From Balaenoptera acutorostrata (Eukaryota; Chordata; Mammalia; Artiodactyla; Balaenopteridae), in assembly GCF_949987535.1 (NCBI RefSeq), contig NC_080071.1:25445736-25509735 (forward strand): a stretch of 64,000 nucleotides of DNA, given 5' to 3'. Made by a program: the position numbers and the translations under genes. The notes under the pieces were generated by a model that saw only the letters and a list, made by a program, of their open reading frames with translations, did no database searches and was not told the DNA's origin. Below, piece after piece: positions 47,876 to 58,365 of this stretch; the stretch's first letter is position 1; the number at the start of each line of letters is the position of its first letter.

Positions 47876-48499
47876 TTACATCTATGTTCCATACAGCAGT
47901 GTGAAGGGGGAGGGAGAAGGTTACATCCACTTCTTTTAAGTATGCTTCCCAGAAGTTACATACATTTTTGCTTTCATTCCATTACCACATTTAACTGAAG
48001 TTACAGATGAAAATTATAATCTTGATTCTGGATAGTCAAAAGCCCAGCTGCAGTTTTTCAATTATGTTAGTTCAGAAGAAGGGTGAAATAGATATTGGGG
48101 GACAATTAACAGACTCTGACACAGCTCCAAAGCACAGATAGCAGAATTAACTTTAGTCTCAGGTGACAGGAGACACATTGCCTCCTTTGAGCAGAAGAAC
48201 AAGATGGATGGCATTACAGCTATTTTTGCAAGTTTGGTGTTAAGAAGTTGAGAGAATTTTTATCTGGTGGCTTCTGCTTTTTTTTTCTGTGCAGAGGAAA
48301 TGATGTCATTCGTTGCAAATATGGATCAGATTGACTCAAATTTAAGAAGAGTGATGGAGCTAAAAAAATGCCATTTTGAGAGTCAGATTGAGATTGGAGA
48401 CCATGAATTTATATTGAAACCAATCTGCACGGTTGTGCAATTTTTTGCTAGCATTGCCCAACAGCCCAGGTGTACATAAGAGAAAAGCTGGAAGTTAAT
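47876..48499. other. unannotated DNA with one exon-like block
   Basis: No known gene. At 48267-48479 there is a 70-codon open frame. Its first part contains a good acceptor-like sequence (ttttttttctgtgcag, ending at 48294), and it stays open to a 'cccag|gtgtac' at about 48469. I do not recognise the peptide; see findings. Confidence 0.4.
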
Positions 48500-48905
48500 G
48501 TTATTCAAAACTGAGGTTTTATTGGGAAGATGCCAAGGAAGACAAATGGGATGAGCAAGGTGAGGATGTTAACAGGAGAGCAGTTGAAGGGATGGAAAGT
48601 GGAGTCTGAGCTGAAGAGGGGAGTATGGGAAGGCTAATGGCTGCTGGTAGATCAGGATGAAGTACAGGGGTGGAGAGAATGGAGGTCCTGAAGAATAGGT
48701 GCAGTCGCTTAGTGAGAGGGCTGAAAGGGGAGGACATTGTGGTCAGGAATTGGATGACGTTTAATTTCAGTTTTCCAGAGATAGAATAGGTCTTGGTGAT
48801 GACAAATCTGCAGTGGGCCGTGAGAGTGAGTGGCTGAATTAGAGTGGAAGAGAAGATCATTTGAGGTGAAGAGGTCAAGAAACTGAGGGGTTAGGGATTT
48901 AGTGG
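48500..48905 (-). repeat. Possible L2-like fragment, antisense
   Basis: Very purine-rich plus strand ('ggagagcagttgaagggatg', 'gtcaagaaactgaggggtta') similar in style to antisense L2 elsewhere in the window. The 119-codon minus-strand frame (Ser/Thr/Leu-rich) fits this base bias and has no recognised domain. Confidence 0.3.
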
Positions 48906-50638
48906 GGGGAATGTGGTTCTTTAGATCTCAGCCTACTCTAGTTTCAATAACTGTAAAATAAGAGATTCATATCAGATCCTTGTTAGGAGACAGTTCTCCG
49001 TGAGGCTGTCTTGTTTCTGCAGATTTTGCAAGCCAAGACACTAACGATTTTTGCTGTGGATTATCATTTCAAGGATGCTTTTAGAGCAAAGTCTTACAAG
49101 ATAGATAGTGTCTCCCTCTGGAGTAAAGAGCAGGTATGCTTGTATTCATTATAAAAGATTAGGGTACCCAAGTTCAGGGTTCCTCTTTCATAACACAACA
49201 CACCCCATATGCAGGTGTTACTTGGTCCTTTTCACATTGCCCTTGGGAATTAGGGCTTGGGGAACAGCACAAACTGCTGGTAATTTGGCTAGTGTTATTG
49301 CTGTGAGATATAAAGTTCTTTGTCTCTGACCCAGGGTTTTTGTGTCTTCTACTAGCATTCATAAAACTGTGGCAGGTTAATTTCTCAGCTTATATCTAGA
49401 TTAAAATCTCAGACCTTCACAATTCCTTTCAATTGTTTCTAAATTTCACTGGGCTGTAACATATTCTATGAGCCTTCTTTCTCTGTTAGTGTGTTGGGTT
49501 TTTTTTTTGCCTCCTTCCCTTTATTATTTATTCTGTTCTCCTGAAAACCAGAGCCACATTTTCTTTTTTCTATTTGCTTCCCGCCCCTCAGTTTGACAAT
49601 ATCCTCTTTAATACTTGTAGATCCTTTGCTTTGTGAATTATTGTTAAAAATTGAATATTCCATTGTTTATTATTTCAGCCCCATGTTTGATTGTTCTAGG
49701 TTATTTTTTCCCAACTATAATTGATATGAAAATGCTTGCTAAATATTTGACTACCCTAGCAGTTCCAAAGCTTCACCATAATCAGGTGCAAGCTTTTGTA
49801 TCCTGTATGTTAACCATAGCAGGTGAATAAAATCAGTTGAATGTGTAAATTCTTTAAATAACAGCAAATGGAGCAAATTGAATTTCAAAGTGGAAAAAAA
49901 GGTGAACCTGAGAAGCAGTGGTAAGAAGGTCATCAGCAAAATTAGCAAAGAAGTCTGGCAAAGTTACAGTTAGGCAACCAGTAATACTCTATTGATCAGA
50001 CTTTCTCAATCAGTGAAGCTGTGCCTAGATTATTGATGCAAAGGTATTAAGCAAAATTTTACTTCAGCTAACTTGTTGGCTCAGATGTCAACTGAAAGTC
50101 ATTTCCCCAGTCAATCAAATATACAATAAATCTGAGCAGATTTAGCTCTTAAACATTCTTGTGTCCACTCTGCTTTCCAATCATACAATTACCTTTGAAA
50201 GGGTTACAATTAAATTAATACATAAAGTAACACAGGAATGCACTGCATTTCTACAAAGAAAACAGAAAAGCATATTTCTAGGGTAAAAAGACAGATATGT
50301 AATATTATTTTTCTCTATTGAAGATAATGTAATTGAAACTATTTGAAATGATATATGTTTACCCCTGTTTAGTTCACAGTTTTGGTAGTCTCAATTCCCA
50401 GCATCCAACTGTGTATTTCATAACACCCACTGTGATATGTGCTACATCTAAAAATTGGAGTTAAAGACAAATTGTTGACAAGAACAGCAAACAAAAAAAG
50501 TGCTGATAAGACAAATTTTCCTTTTTCCTTTCTCTTTCTTTTTTTCAGGGTGGGTGGGGCAGACATTTGGTAGACTGCTGATTGATCATTCTGGAAAAAT
50601 ACATTTCCCCTTCTTCAGGGTGCCTGTTTGGTTGGAGA
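48906..50638. other. Repeat-poor stretch, no gene recognised
   Basis: About 1.7 kb without recognised repeats, exons or RNA genes. Several 60-75-codon frames without similarity; a T-run near 49500. Confidence 0.5.
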
Positions 50639-50652
50639 CATAACCTTCTTTT

Positions 50653-50937
50653 TTAAAAAAATTTATTTGTTTATTTGTGGCTGTGTTGGGTCTTCATTTC
50701 TGTGCGAGGGCTTTCTCTAGTTGCGGCAAGCGGGGGCCACTTCATCGCGGTGCGCGGGCCTCTCACTATCGCGGCCTCTCTTGTTGTGGAGCACAGGCTC
50801 CAGACGCGCAGGCTCAGTAGTTGTGGCTCACGGGCCTAGTTGCTCTGCGGCAGGTGGGATCTTCCTAGACCAGGGCTCGAGCCCGTGTCCCCTGCATTGG
50901 CAGGCAGATTCTCAACCACTGCGCCACCAGGGAAGCC
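50653..50937 (-). mobile_element. CHR-type SINE, minus strand, complete
   Basis: Common subfamily. Minus-strand head GGGCTTCCCTGGTGGCGCAG, body and tail present; a 2-bp deletion ('gggccacttcatcgcgg') marks this copy. Target-site duplication cataaccttctttt at 50639-50652 and 50938-50951. It lies only 300 bp from a second copy in the same orientation. Confidence 0.95.
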
Positions 50938-51237
50938 CATAACCTTCTTTTCTTTTGTTTCACTCATGTCTGCGTCTACATCTCTTCACTATTTCTAACA
51001 TCATCTGGCTTCAGATAATATTGATGTCTTTATAATATTAGTTGCTTTATAATGTTAACCCTTCTACCATACAATTCTAATTTTGTAATTTTGCATAATT
51101 ATTTAGTGCCAGCCCCCATCACCACCCTATAGTGGTGTCTCTGTCTCTCTCTTCTATCCAACGCCTATGCCCATCCCTTTCTTCAGTGCTAAGGAGGCAT
51201 TTTCATCATTTAGATGAAAAACCAAGACTAATGTTTT

Positions 51238-51535
51238 TTTTTTTTTTTTAATTTTTTATTATTTATTTATTTGTGGCTGTGTTGGGTCTTCGTTTCTGTG
51301 CGAGGGCTTTCTCTAGTTGTGGCAAGTGGGGGCCACTCTTCATCGCGGTGCACGGGCCTCTCACCATCGCGGCCTCTCTTGTTGCGGAGCACAGGCTCCA
51401 GACGCGCAGGCTCAGTAATTGTGGCTCATGGGCCTAGTTGCTCCACGGCATGTGGGATCTTCCCAGACCAGGGTTCGAACCCGTATCCCCTGCATTGGCA
51501 GGCAGATTCTCAACCACTGAGCCACCAGGGAAGCC
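51238..51535 (-). mobile_element. CHR-type SINE, minus strand, complete
   Basis: Common subfamily. Target-site duplication caagactaatgtttt at 51223-51237 and 51536-51550, perfect over 15 bp. B-box region slightly changed (GGTTCGAACCC on the minus strand). The 93-codon plus-strand frame is a reading of the SINE. Confidence 0.96.
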
Positions 51536-51550
51536 CAAGACTAATGTTTT

Positions 51551-51963
51551 AAAAAAAAAAAAAATTAATAGCTAGTAGTTTTGGTGTCCATGTAAGGCAC
51601 TGCCCAAACCCCCAGAATGCTTTTACATTTTGCCTAATTGGCTTTGATTACCTCTTAAGCAAATCAAGTCAGCTAAAATCACAAAAATCCATTTTTACTA
51701 TTGAGTATGGCTCTTTGACTTTTCAAGATAAATAAACATGTAATAAGGAAAGCATTTAACTCAAGTTGAAAAACAGTTCTTTTCAGTGCTTCATTAAAAT
51801 AAAAATATGCTTTCAATATCAATGGGGTTGTTTTTCCCTTTCTCATTGTAAATAAGAACTGGTCGAGAATCAGAAAAGAGAAAAGCAAGTGCCCTAACCA
51901 ACTATTATCAAGTGCTTTCTTCCACCAGAGATGAACTGTTTCTAAATTTGCAAGATGAACTTT
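51551..51963. other. unannotated AT-rich DNA
   Basis: No recognised feature between the SINE and the L1. An A-run at 51550-51563 follows the SINE duplication. Confidence 0.5.
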
Positions 51964-51979
51964 CTTTGTGTAAATTCTT
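51964..51979. repeat. Target-site duplication, left copy, of the full-length L1
   Basis: ctttgtgtaaattctt here is repeated perfectly at 58316-58331. On the L1 sense (minus) strand the pre-insertion site reads CATT/AAGAAT, which fits a relaxed L1 endonuclease target (TT/AAAA on this strand). It fixes both ends of the insertion, including the extra sequence next to the tail. Confidence 0.95.
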
Positions 51980-52092
51980 TTTTTTTTTTAGAAATTTCAT
52001 GTAATGTCTGAAACATTTATATTAACATATTTCCATACAAATAACCCAAAGAAAGTTTAGTATTAGTTGTTTTTTGTTTGTTTGTTTGTACT
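51980..52092 (-). other. Probable L1 3' transduction (77 bp) between two poly(A) tracts
   Basis: On the minus strand the L1 3' UTR ends in an interrupted A-rich tract (CAAACAAACAAACAAAAAAC, 52069-52092). A non-L1 sequence follows (51991-52068), then a clean A12 tract, then the target-site duplication. Because the duplication lies outside the 77 bp, that sequence entered with the L1. A variant polyadenylation hexamer AATATA lies about 30 nt before the final poly(A). This is the layout of a 3' transduction from read-through past a weak L1 signal at the source locus. Confidence 0.8.
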
Positions 52093-52387
52093 GCAGGTTC
52101 TTATCAGTCATCAATTTTATACACATCAGTGTATACATGTCAATCCCAATCGCCCAATTCAGCACACCACCATCCCCACCCCACCGCGGTTTTCCCCCCC
52201 TTTGTGTCCATACGTTTGTTCTCTACATCTGTGTCTCAACTTCTGCCCTGCAAACCAGTTCATCTGTACCATTTTTCTAGGTTCCACATACATGCGTTAA
52301 TATACGATATTTGTTTTTCTCTTTCTGACTTACTTCACTCTGTATGACAGTCTCTAGATCCATCCTCGTCTCAACAAATCACTCAAT

Positions 52388-55300
52388 TTAGTTACTTTTT
52401 ATGGCTGAGTAATATTCCATTGTATATATGTACCACAACTTCTTTATCCATTCGTCTGTCGATGGGCATTTAGGTTGCTTCCATGACCTGGCTATTGTAA
52501 ACAGTGCAGCAATGAACATTGGGGTGCATGTGTCTTTTTGAATTACGGTTTTCTCTGGGTATATGCCCAGTAGTGGGATTGCTGGGTCATATGGTAATTC
52601 TATTTTTACTTTTTTAAGGAAGCTCCATACTGTTCTCCATAGTGGCTGTATCAATTTACATTCCCACCAACAGTGCAAGAGGGTTGCCTTTTCTCCACAC
52701 CCTCTCCAGCATTTGTTGTTTGTAGATTTTCTGATGATGCCCATTCTAACGGGTGTGAGTTGATACCTCATTGTAGTTTTGATTTGCATTTCTCTAATAA
52801 TTAGTGATGTTGAGCAGCTTTTCATGTGCTTCTTGGCCATCTGTATGGCTTCTTGGGAGAAATGTCTATTTAGGTCTTCTGCCCATTTTTGGATTGGGTT
52901 GTTTGTTTCTTTAATATTGAGCTGAATGAGCTGTTTATATATTTTGGAGATTAATCCTTTGCCCGTTGATTCATTTGCAAATATTTTCTCCCATTCTGAG
53001 GGTTGTCTTTTCATCTTGTTTATGGTTTCCTTTGCTGTGCAAAAGCTTTGAAGTTTCATTAGGTCCCATTTGTTTATTTTTCTTTTTATTTCCATTGCTC
53101 CAGGAGGTGGATCAAAAAATATCTTGCTGTGATTTATGTCAAAGAGTGTTCTTCCTATGTTTTCCTCTAAGAGTTTTATAGTGTCTGGTCTTACATTTAG
53201 GTCTCTAATCCATTTTGAGTTTATTTTTGTGTGTGGTGTTAGGGAGTATTCTAATTTCATTCTTTTACATGTAGCTGTCCAGTTTTTCCAGCACCACTTA
53301 TTGAAGAGGCTGTCTTTTCTCCACTGTATATCTTTGCCTCCTTTGTCATAGATTAGTTGACCATAGGTGCGTGGGTTTATCTCTGGGCTTTCTATCTTGT
53401 TCCATTGATCTATGTTTCGGTTTTTGTGCCAGTACGATATTGTCTTTGATTACTGTAGCTTTGTAGTATAGTCTGAAGTCAGGGAGTCTGATTCCTCCAA
53501 CTCCGTTTTTTTCCCTCAAGACTGCTTTGGCTATTCGGGGTCTTTTGTGTCTCCATACAAATTTTAAGATGATTTGTTCTAGTTCCATAAAAAATGCCAT
53601 TGATAATTTGATAGGGATTGCATTGAATCTGTAGATTGCTTTGGGTAGTATAGTCATTTTCACAATATTGATTCTTCCAATCCAAGAACATGGTATATCT
53701 CTCCATCTGTTGGTATCATTTTTAATATTTTCATCAGTGTCTTATAGTTTTCTGCGTACAGGTCTTCTGTCTCCCTAGGTAGGTTTATTCCTAGGTATTT
53801 TATTCTTTTTGTTGCAGTGGTAAATGGGAGTGTTTACATAATTTCTCTTTCAGATTTTTCATCATTAGTGTATAGGAATGCAAGAGATTTCTGTGCATTA
53901 ATTTTGTATCCTGCAACTTTACCAAATTCATTGATTAGCTCTAGTAGTTTTCTGGTGGCAGTTTTAGGATTCTCTATGTATAGTATCATGTCATCTGCAA
54001 GCAGTGACAGTTTTACTTCTTCTTTTCCAATTTGTATTCCTTTTATTTCTTTTTCTTCTCTGATTGCCGTGTCTAGGACTTCCAAAACTATGTTGAATAA
54101 TAGTGGCGAGAGTGGACATCCTTGTCTCGTTCCTGATCTTAGAGGAAATGCTTTCAGTTTTTCACCGTTGAAAATGATGTTTGCTGTGGGTTTGTCATAT
54201 ATGACCTTTATTATGTTGAGGTAGGTTCCCTCTATGCCCACTTTCTGGAGGGTTATTATCATAAATGGGTGTTGAATTTTGTCAAAAGCTTTTTCTGCAT
54301 CTATTGAGATGATCACATGGTTTTTATTCTTCAATTTGTTAATATGGTGTATCACATTGATTGATTTGCATATATAGAAGAATCCTTGCATCCCTGGGAT
54401 AAATCCCACTTGATCGTGGTGTATGATCCTTTTAATGTGTTGTTTGATTCTGTTTGCTAGTATTTTGTTGTGGATTTTTGCATCTATATTCATCAGTGAC
54501 CAATTCATCAGATTGGTCTGTAATTTTCTTTTTTTGTAGTATATTTCTCTGGTTTTGGTATCAGGGTAATGGTGGCCTCATAGAATGAGTTTTGGAGTGT
54601 TCTTTCCTCTGCAATTTTTTGGAAGAGTTTGAGAAGGATGGGTGTTAGCTCTTCTCTAAATGTTTCATAGAATTCACCTGTGAGGCCATCTGGTCCTGGA
54701 CTTTTGTTCGTTGGAAGATTTTTAATCACAGTTTCCAGTTCATTACTTGTGATTGGCCTGTTCATATTTTCTGTTTCTTCCTGGTTCAGTCTTGGAAGGT
54801 TATACCTTTCTAAGAATTTGTCCATTTCTTCCAGGTTGTCCATTTTATTGGCATAGAGTTGCTTGTAGTAGTCTCTTAGGATGCTCTGTATTTCTGTGGT
54901 GTCTGTTGTAACTTCTCCTTGTTCATTTCTAATTTTATTGATTTGAGTCCTGCCCCTCTTTTTCTTGATGAATCTGGCTAATGGCTTATCTATTTTGTTT
55001 ATCTTCTCAAAGAACCAGCTTTTAGTTTTATTGATCTTTGCTATTGTTTTCTTTGTTTCTATTTCATTTATTTCTGCTCTGATCTTTATGATTTCTTTCC
55101 TTCTGCTAACTTTGGGTTTTGTTCGTTCTTCTTTCTCTAGTTCCTTTAGGTGTAAGGTTAGATTGTTTACTTGAGATTTTTCTTGTTTCTTGAGGTAGAC
55201 TTGTATAGCTATAAACTTCCCTCTTAGAACTGCTTTTGCTGCATCCCATAGGTTTTGGATCGTCGTGTTTTCATTGTCATTTGTCTCTAGGTATTTTTTG

Positions 55301-56106
55301 ATTTCCTCTTTGTTTTCCTCAGTGATCTCTTGGTTATTTAGTAATGTATTGTTTAGCCTCCATGTGTTTGTGTTTTTTACGTTTTTTTCCCTGTAATTCA
55401 TTTCTAGTCTCATAGTGTTGTGGTCAGAAAAGATGCTTGATATAATTTCAATTTTCTTAAATTTACTGAGGCTTGATTTGTGACCCAAGATGTGATCTAT
55501 CCTGGAGAGTGTTCCGTGCGCACTTGAGAAGAAAGTGTAATCTGCTGTTTTGGGATGGAATGTCCTATAAATGTCAATTAAATCTATCTGGTCTATTGTG
55601 TCATTTAAAGCTTCTTTTTCCTTATTTATTTTCATTTTGGATGATCTGTCCATTGGTGTAAGTGAGGTGTTAAAGTCCCCCACTATGATTGTGTTACTAT
55701 CGACTTCCTCTTTTATACCTGTTAGCAGTTGCCTTATGTATTGAGGTGCTCCTATGTTGGGTGCATATATATTTATAATTGTTATATCTTCTTCTTGGAT
55801 TGATCCCTTGATCATTATGTAGTGTCCTTCCTTGTCTCTTGTAACATTCTTTATTTTAAAGTCTATTTTATCTGATATGAGTATCGCTACTCCAGCTTTC
55901 TTTTGATTTCCATTTGCATGGAATATCTTTTTCCATCCCCTCACTTTCAGTCTGTATGTGTCCGTAGGTCTGAAATGGGTCTCTTGTAGACAGCATATAT
56001 ATGGGTCTTGTTTTTGTATCCATTCAGCAAACCTGTGTCTTTTGGTTGGGGCATTTAATCCATTCACGTTTAAGGTAATTATCGATATGTATATTCCTAT
56101 GACCAT
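52388..56106 (-). pseudogene. L1 ORF2 pseudogene (endonuclease-reverse transcriptase)
   Basis: ORF2 makes one protein that nicks DNA and reverse-transcribes L1 RNA. The N-terminal 532 codons (56106-54508) hold the APE-type endonuclease: [13 protein letters not shown] near residue 10, [26 protein letters not shown] and the SDHN catalytic end. They also hold the start of the reverse transcriptase ([21 protein letters not shown]). The next frame (54508-53834) has [34 protein letters not shown] and the active-site LLADDMILY (usually FADD). The C-terminal part (53260-52388) has [10 protein letters not shown] and the Cys-rich [18 protein letters not shown]. Lesions: a net 11-bp insertion at about 54499-54511 breaks the frame at the start of the reverse transcriptase. 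A stop follows REIM at about 53834, small indels lie between 53720 and 53690, and another frame break at about 53450 follows YYKATVIK. The start codon is the first Met of the open frame; the usual L1 start lies a few residues from NVNGLNAP, so this is plausible. Confidence 0.93.
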
Positions 56107-56164
56107 TTTCTTAATTGTTTTGGGTTTGTTTTTGTAGGTCCTTTTCTTCTCTTGTGTTTCCCAC

Positions 56165-56933
56165 TTAGAGAAGTTCCTTTAGCATTTGTTGTAGAGCTGG
56201 TTTGGTGGTGCTGAATACTCTTAGCTTTTGCTTGTCTGTAAAGCTTTTGATTTCTCCATCGAATCTGAATGACATCCTTGCTGGTTAGAGTAATCTTGGT
56301 TGTAGGTTCTTCCCTTTCATCACTTTAAGTATATCATGCCACTCCTTTCTGGCTTGTAGAGTTTCTGCTGAGAAATCAGCTGTTAACCTTATGGGAGTTC
56401 CCTTGTATGTTATTTGTTGTTTTTCCCTTGCTGCTTTCAATAATTTTTCTTTGTCTTTAATTTTTGCCAATTTGATTACTATGTGTCTTGGCGTGTTTCT
56501 CCTGGGGTTTATCCTGTATTGGACTGTCTGCGCTTCCTGGACTTGGGTGGGTATTTCCTTTCCCATGTTAGGGAAGTTTTCGACTGTAATCTCTTCAAAT
56601 ATTTTCTCGGGTCCTTTCTCTCTCTCTTCTCCTTCTGGGACCCCTATAATGTGAATGTTGTTGCATTTAATGTTGTCCCAGAGGTCTCTTAGGCTGTCTT
56701 CATTTCTTTTCATTCTTTTTTCTTTATTCTGTTCCACAGCAGTGAATTCTACCATTCTGTCTTCCAGATCACTTATCCGTTCTTCTGCCTCAGTTATTCT
56801 GCTATTGATTCCTTCTAGTGTAGTTTTCATTTCAGTTATTGTATTGTTCATCTCTGTTTGTTTGTTCTTTAGTTCTTCTAGGTCTTTGTTAAACATTTCT
56901 TGCATCGTCTTGATCTTTGCCTCCATTCTTTTT

Positions 56934-56976
<43 letters not shown>

Positions 56977-57422
56977 CTTTTGGCTGTGCTGGGTCTTCGG
57001 TTCGTACGAGGGCTTTCTCTAGTTGCGGCAAGTGGGGGCCACTCTTCATCGCGGTGCGGGGACCGCTCTTCATCGCGGTGCATGGGCCTTTCACTATCGC
57101 GGCCCCTCCCGTTGCGGGGCACAGGCTCCAGACGCGCAGGCTCAGCAGCTGTGGCTCACGGGCCCAACTGCTCCGTGGCATGTGGGATCTTCCCAGACCA
57201 GGGCTCGAACCCGTGTCTCCTGCATTAGCAGGCAGATTCTCAACCACTGCGCCACCAGGGAAGCCCCTTTGCCTCCATTCTTATTCCGAGTTCCTGGATC
57301 ATCTTCACTATCATTATTCTGAATTCTTTTTCTGGAAGGTTGCCTATCTCCACTTCATTTGGTTGTTTTTCTGGGGTTTTATCTTGTTCCTTCATCTGGT
57401 ATATAGCCCTCTGCCTTTTCAT
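56165..57422 (-). pseudogene. L1 ORF1 pseudogene (RNA-binding protein), split by a SINE
   Basis: ORF1p is the trimeric RNA-binding chaperone of the L1 particle. The start is MKRQRAIYQMKEQDKTPEKQ at 57422, followed by EIGNLPEKEFRIMIVKMIQE. The frame is cut at 57282 by a minus-strand SINE plus its 15-bp duplication, and resumes at about 56930. It then has a heptad-rich coiled coil (MNNTITEMKTTLEGINSRIT, EAEERISDLEDRM), an RRM-like core (NIHIIGVPEGEE, RRNTPRHIVIKLAK) and the C-terminal domain (ADFSAETLQARKEWHDILK). A TAA at 56285-56287 replaces the expected Tyr codon after QPRLL. The same frame continues afterwards ([27 protein letters not shown]) to the natural stop at 56165-56167. There are thus two independent lesions: the SINE and the nonsense codon. 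Confidence 0.92.
56931..57267 (-). mobile_element. CHR-type SINE inserted in L1 ORF1, subfamily with 24-bp duplication
   Basis: Complete copy with a long TTTA tail and perfect 15-bp target-site duplications tttgcctccattctt at 56916-56930 and 57268-57282. It carries the same 24-bp internal duplication and cccctcccgttgcggggc variant as the SINE at 19991-20336. Being inside the L1, it is younger than that insertion or entered with it. Because the L1 is full length, the SINE was either inserted after the L1 arrived or copied together with it. The 273-codon frame at 56655-57476 is an antisense reading across ORF1 and the SINE, not a gene. Confidence 0.97.
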
Positions 57423-58315
57423 CTTGTCTATCTTTCTGCGAATGTGGTTTTTGTTCCACAGTCTGCAGGATTGTAGTTTTTCTTGCTTCTGCAGTCTGCC
57501 CTCTGGTGGTTGAGGCTATCTAAGAGGCTTGATGGGAGGGTCTGGTGGTGGGTAGAGCTGACTGTTGCTCTGGTGGGCAGAGCTCAGTAAAACTTTAATC
57601 CTCTTGACTGTTGATGGGTGGGGCTGTGTTCCCTCCCTGTTTGTTGTTTTGCCTGAAGCAACCCCACACTGGAGCCTACCTGGGCTCTTTGGTGGGGCTA
57701 ATGACAGACTTTGGGAGGGCTCACACCAAGGAGTACTTCCCAGAAGTTCTGTTGCCAGTGTCCTTGTCCCTACAGTGAAACAGAGCTATGCCCCGCCTCT
57801 GCTGGAGAACTTCCAACACTAGCAGGTAGGTCTGGTTCAGTCTCCCCTGGGGTCACTGCTCCTTCCCCCAGGTCCCGATGCGCACACTATTCCATGTGTG
57901 CCCTCCAAGAGTGGGGTCTCTGTTTCCCCCAGTCCTGTCGAAGTCCTGCAATCAATTCCCACTAGGCTTCAAAGTCTGATTCTTTTGGAATTTCTCCTCC
58001 CATTGCCGGACCCCTAGGTTGGAAAGCCTGACGTGGGGCTCAGAACCTTCACTCCAGTGGGTGGACTTCTGTGGTATAAGTGTTCTCCAGTTTGTGAGTC
58101 ACCCACTCACCAGTTATGGGATTTGATTTTACTGTGATTGCGCCCCTCCTACCGTCTCATTGTGGCTTCTCCTTTGTCTTTGGATGTGGGGTATCTTTTT
58201 TGGTGAGTTCCAGTGTCTTCCTGTCGATGATTGTCCAGCAGCTAGTTGTGATTCTGGTGTTCTCACAAGAGGGAGTGAGAGCACGTCCTTCTACTCTGCC
58301 ATTTTGGCTCCTCCT
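57423..58315 (-). promoter_or_regulatory. L1 5' UTR (internal Pol II promoter region)
   Basis: About 890 bp from the L1 5' terminus to the ORF1 start. It begins GGAGGAGCCAAAATGGCAGA; the CAAAATGGC segment lies where a YY1-type site (CAAGATGGC in the consensus-like copies) sits in many L1s and differs from it at one base. Most CpGs look decayed. Open frames on both strands here lack recognised domains. Confidence 0.8.
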
Positions 58316-58365
58316 CTTTGTGTAAATTCTTAATGAGCCTTTCAGGAAGAAAATGTATTTCCATA

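Larger units (their letters stand above)
51980..58315 (-). mobile_element. Full-length L1 retrotransposon, minus strand, inactive
   Basis: The order on the minus strand is: 5' end (GGAGGAGCCAAAATGGCAGA, near 58314); 5' UTR (57423-58314); ORF1 (start 57422); ORF2 (start about 56106, end 52388); 3' UTR to about 52092; an A-rich tract (52069-52092); 77 bp of extra sequence; and a second poly(A) (51978-51989 as T). A perfect 16-bp target-site duplication flanks the whole. Without the SINE inside ORF1 it is about 6 kb, a normal mammalian L1 length. Non-LTR elements of this kind copy their RNA into DNA at a nick made by their own endonuclease, and supply the same enzymes to SINEs. Both ORFs carry disabling lesions, so this copy cannot move by itself now. 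Decay is modest, so it is far younger than the antisense L1 at 22.6-26.3 kb. Confidence 0.95.

Noticed and set aside
48519..48878. 119-codon minus-strand open frame, Ser/Thr/Leu-rich
   Set aside because: Follows from the strong purine bias of the plus strand and looks like old L2-type sequence; no start context, domain or splice support.
56655..57476. 273-codon plus-strand open frame, among the longest in the window outside L1 ORF2
   Set aside because: It is the antisense of L1 ORF1 running into an antisense SINE; hydrophobic Ser/Leu/Phe content is what the antisense of this sequence gives. No independent domain.
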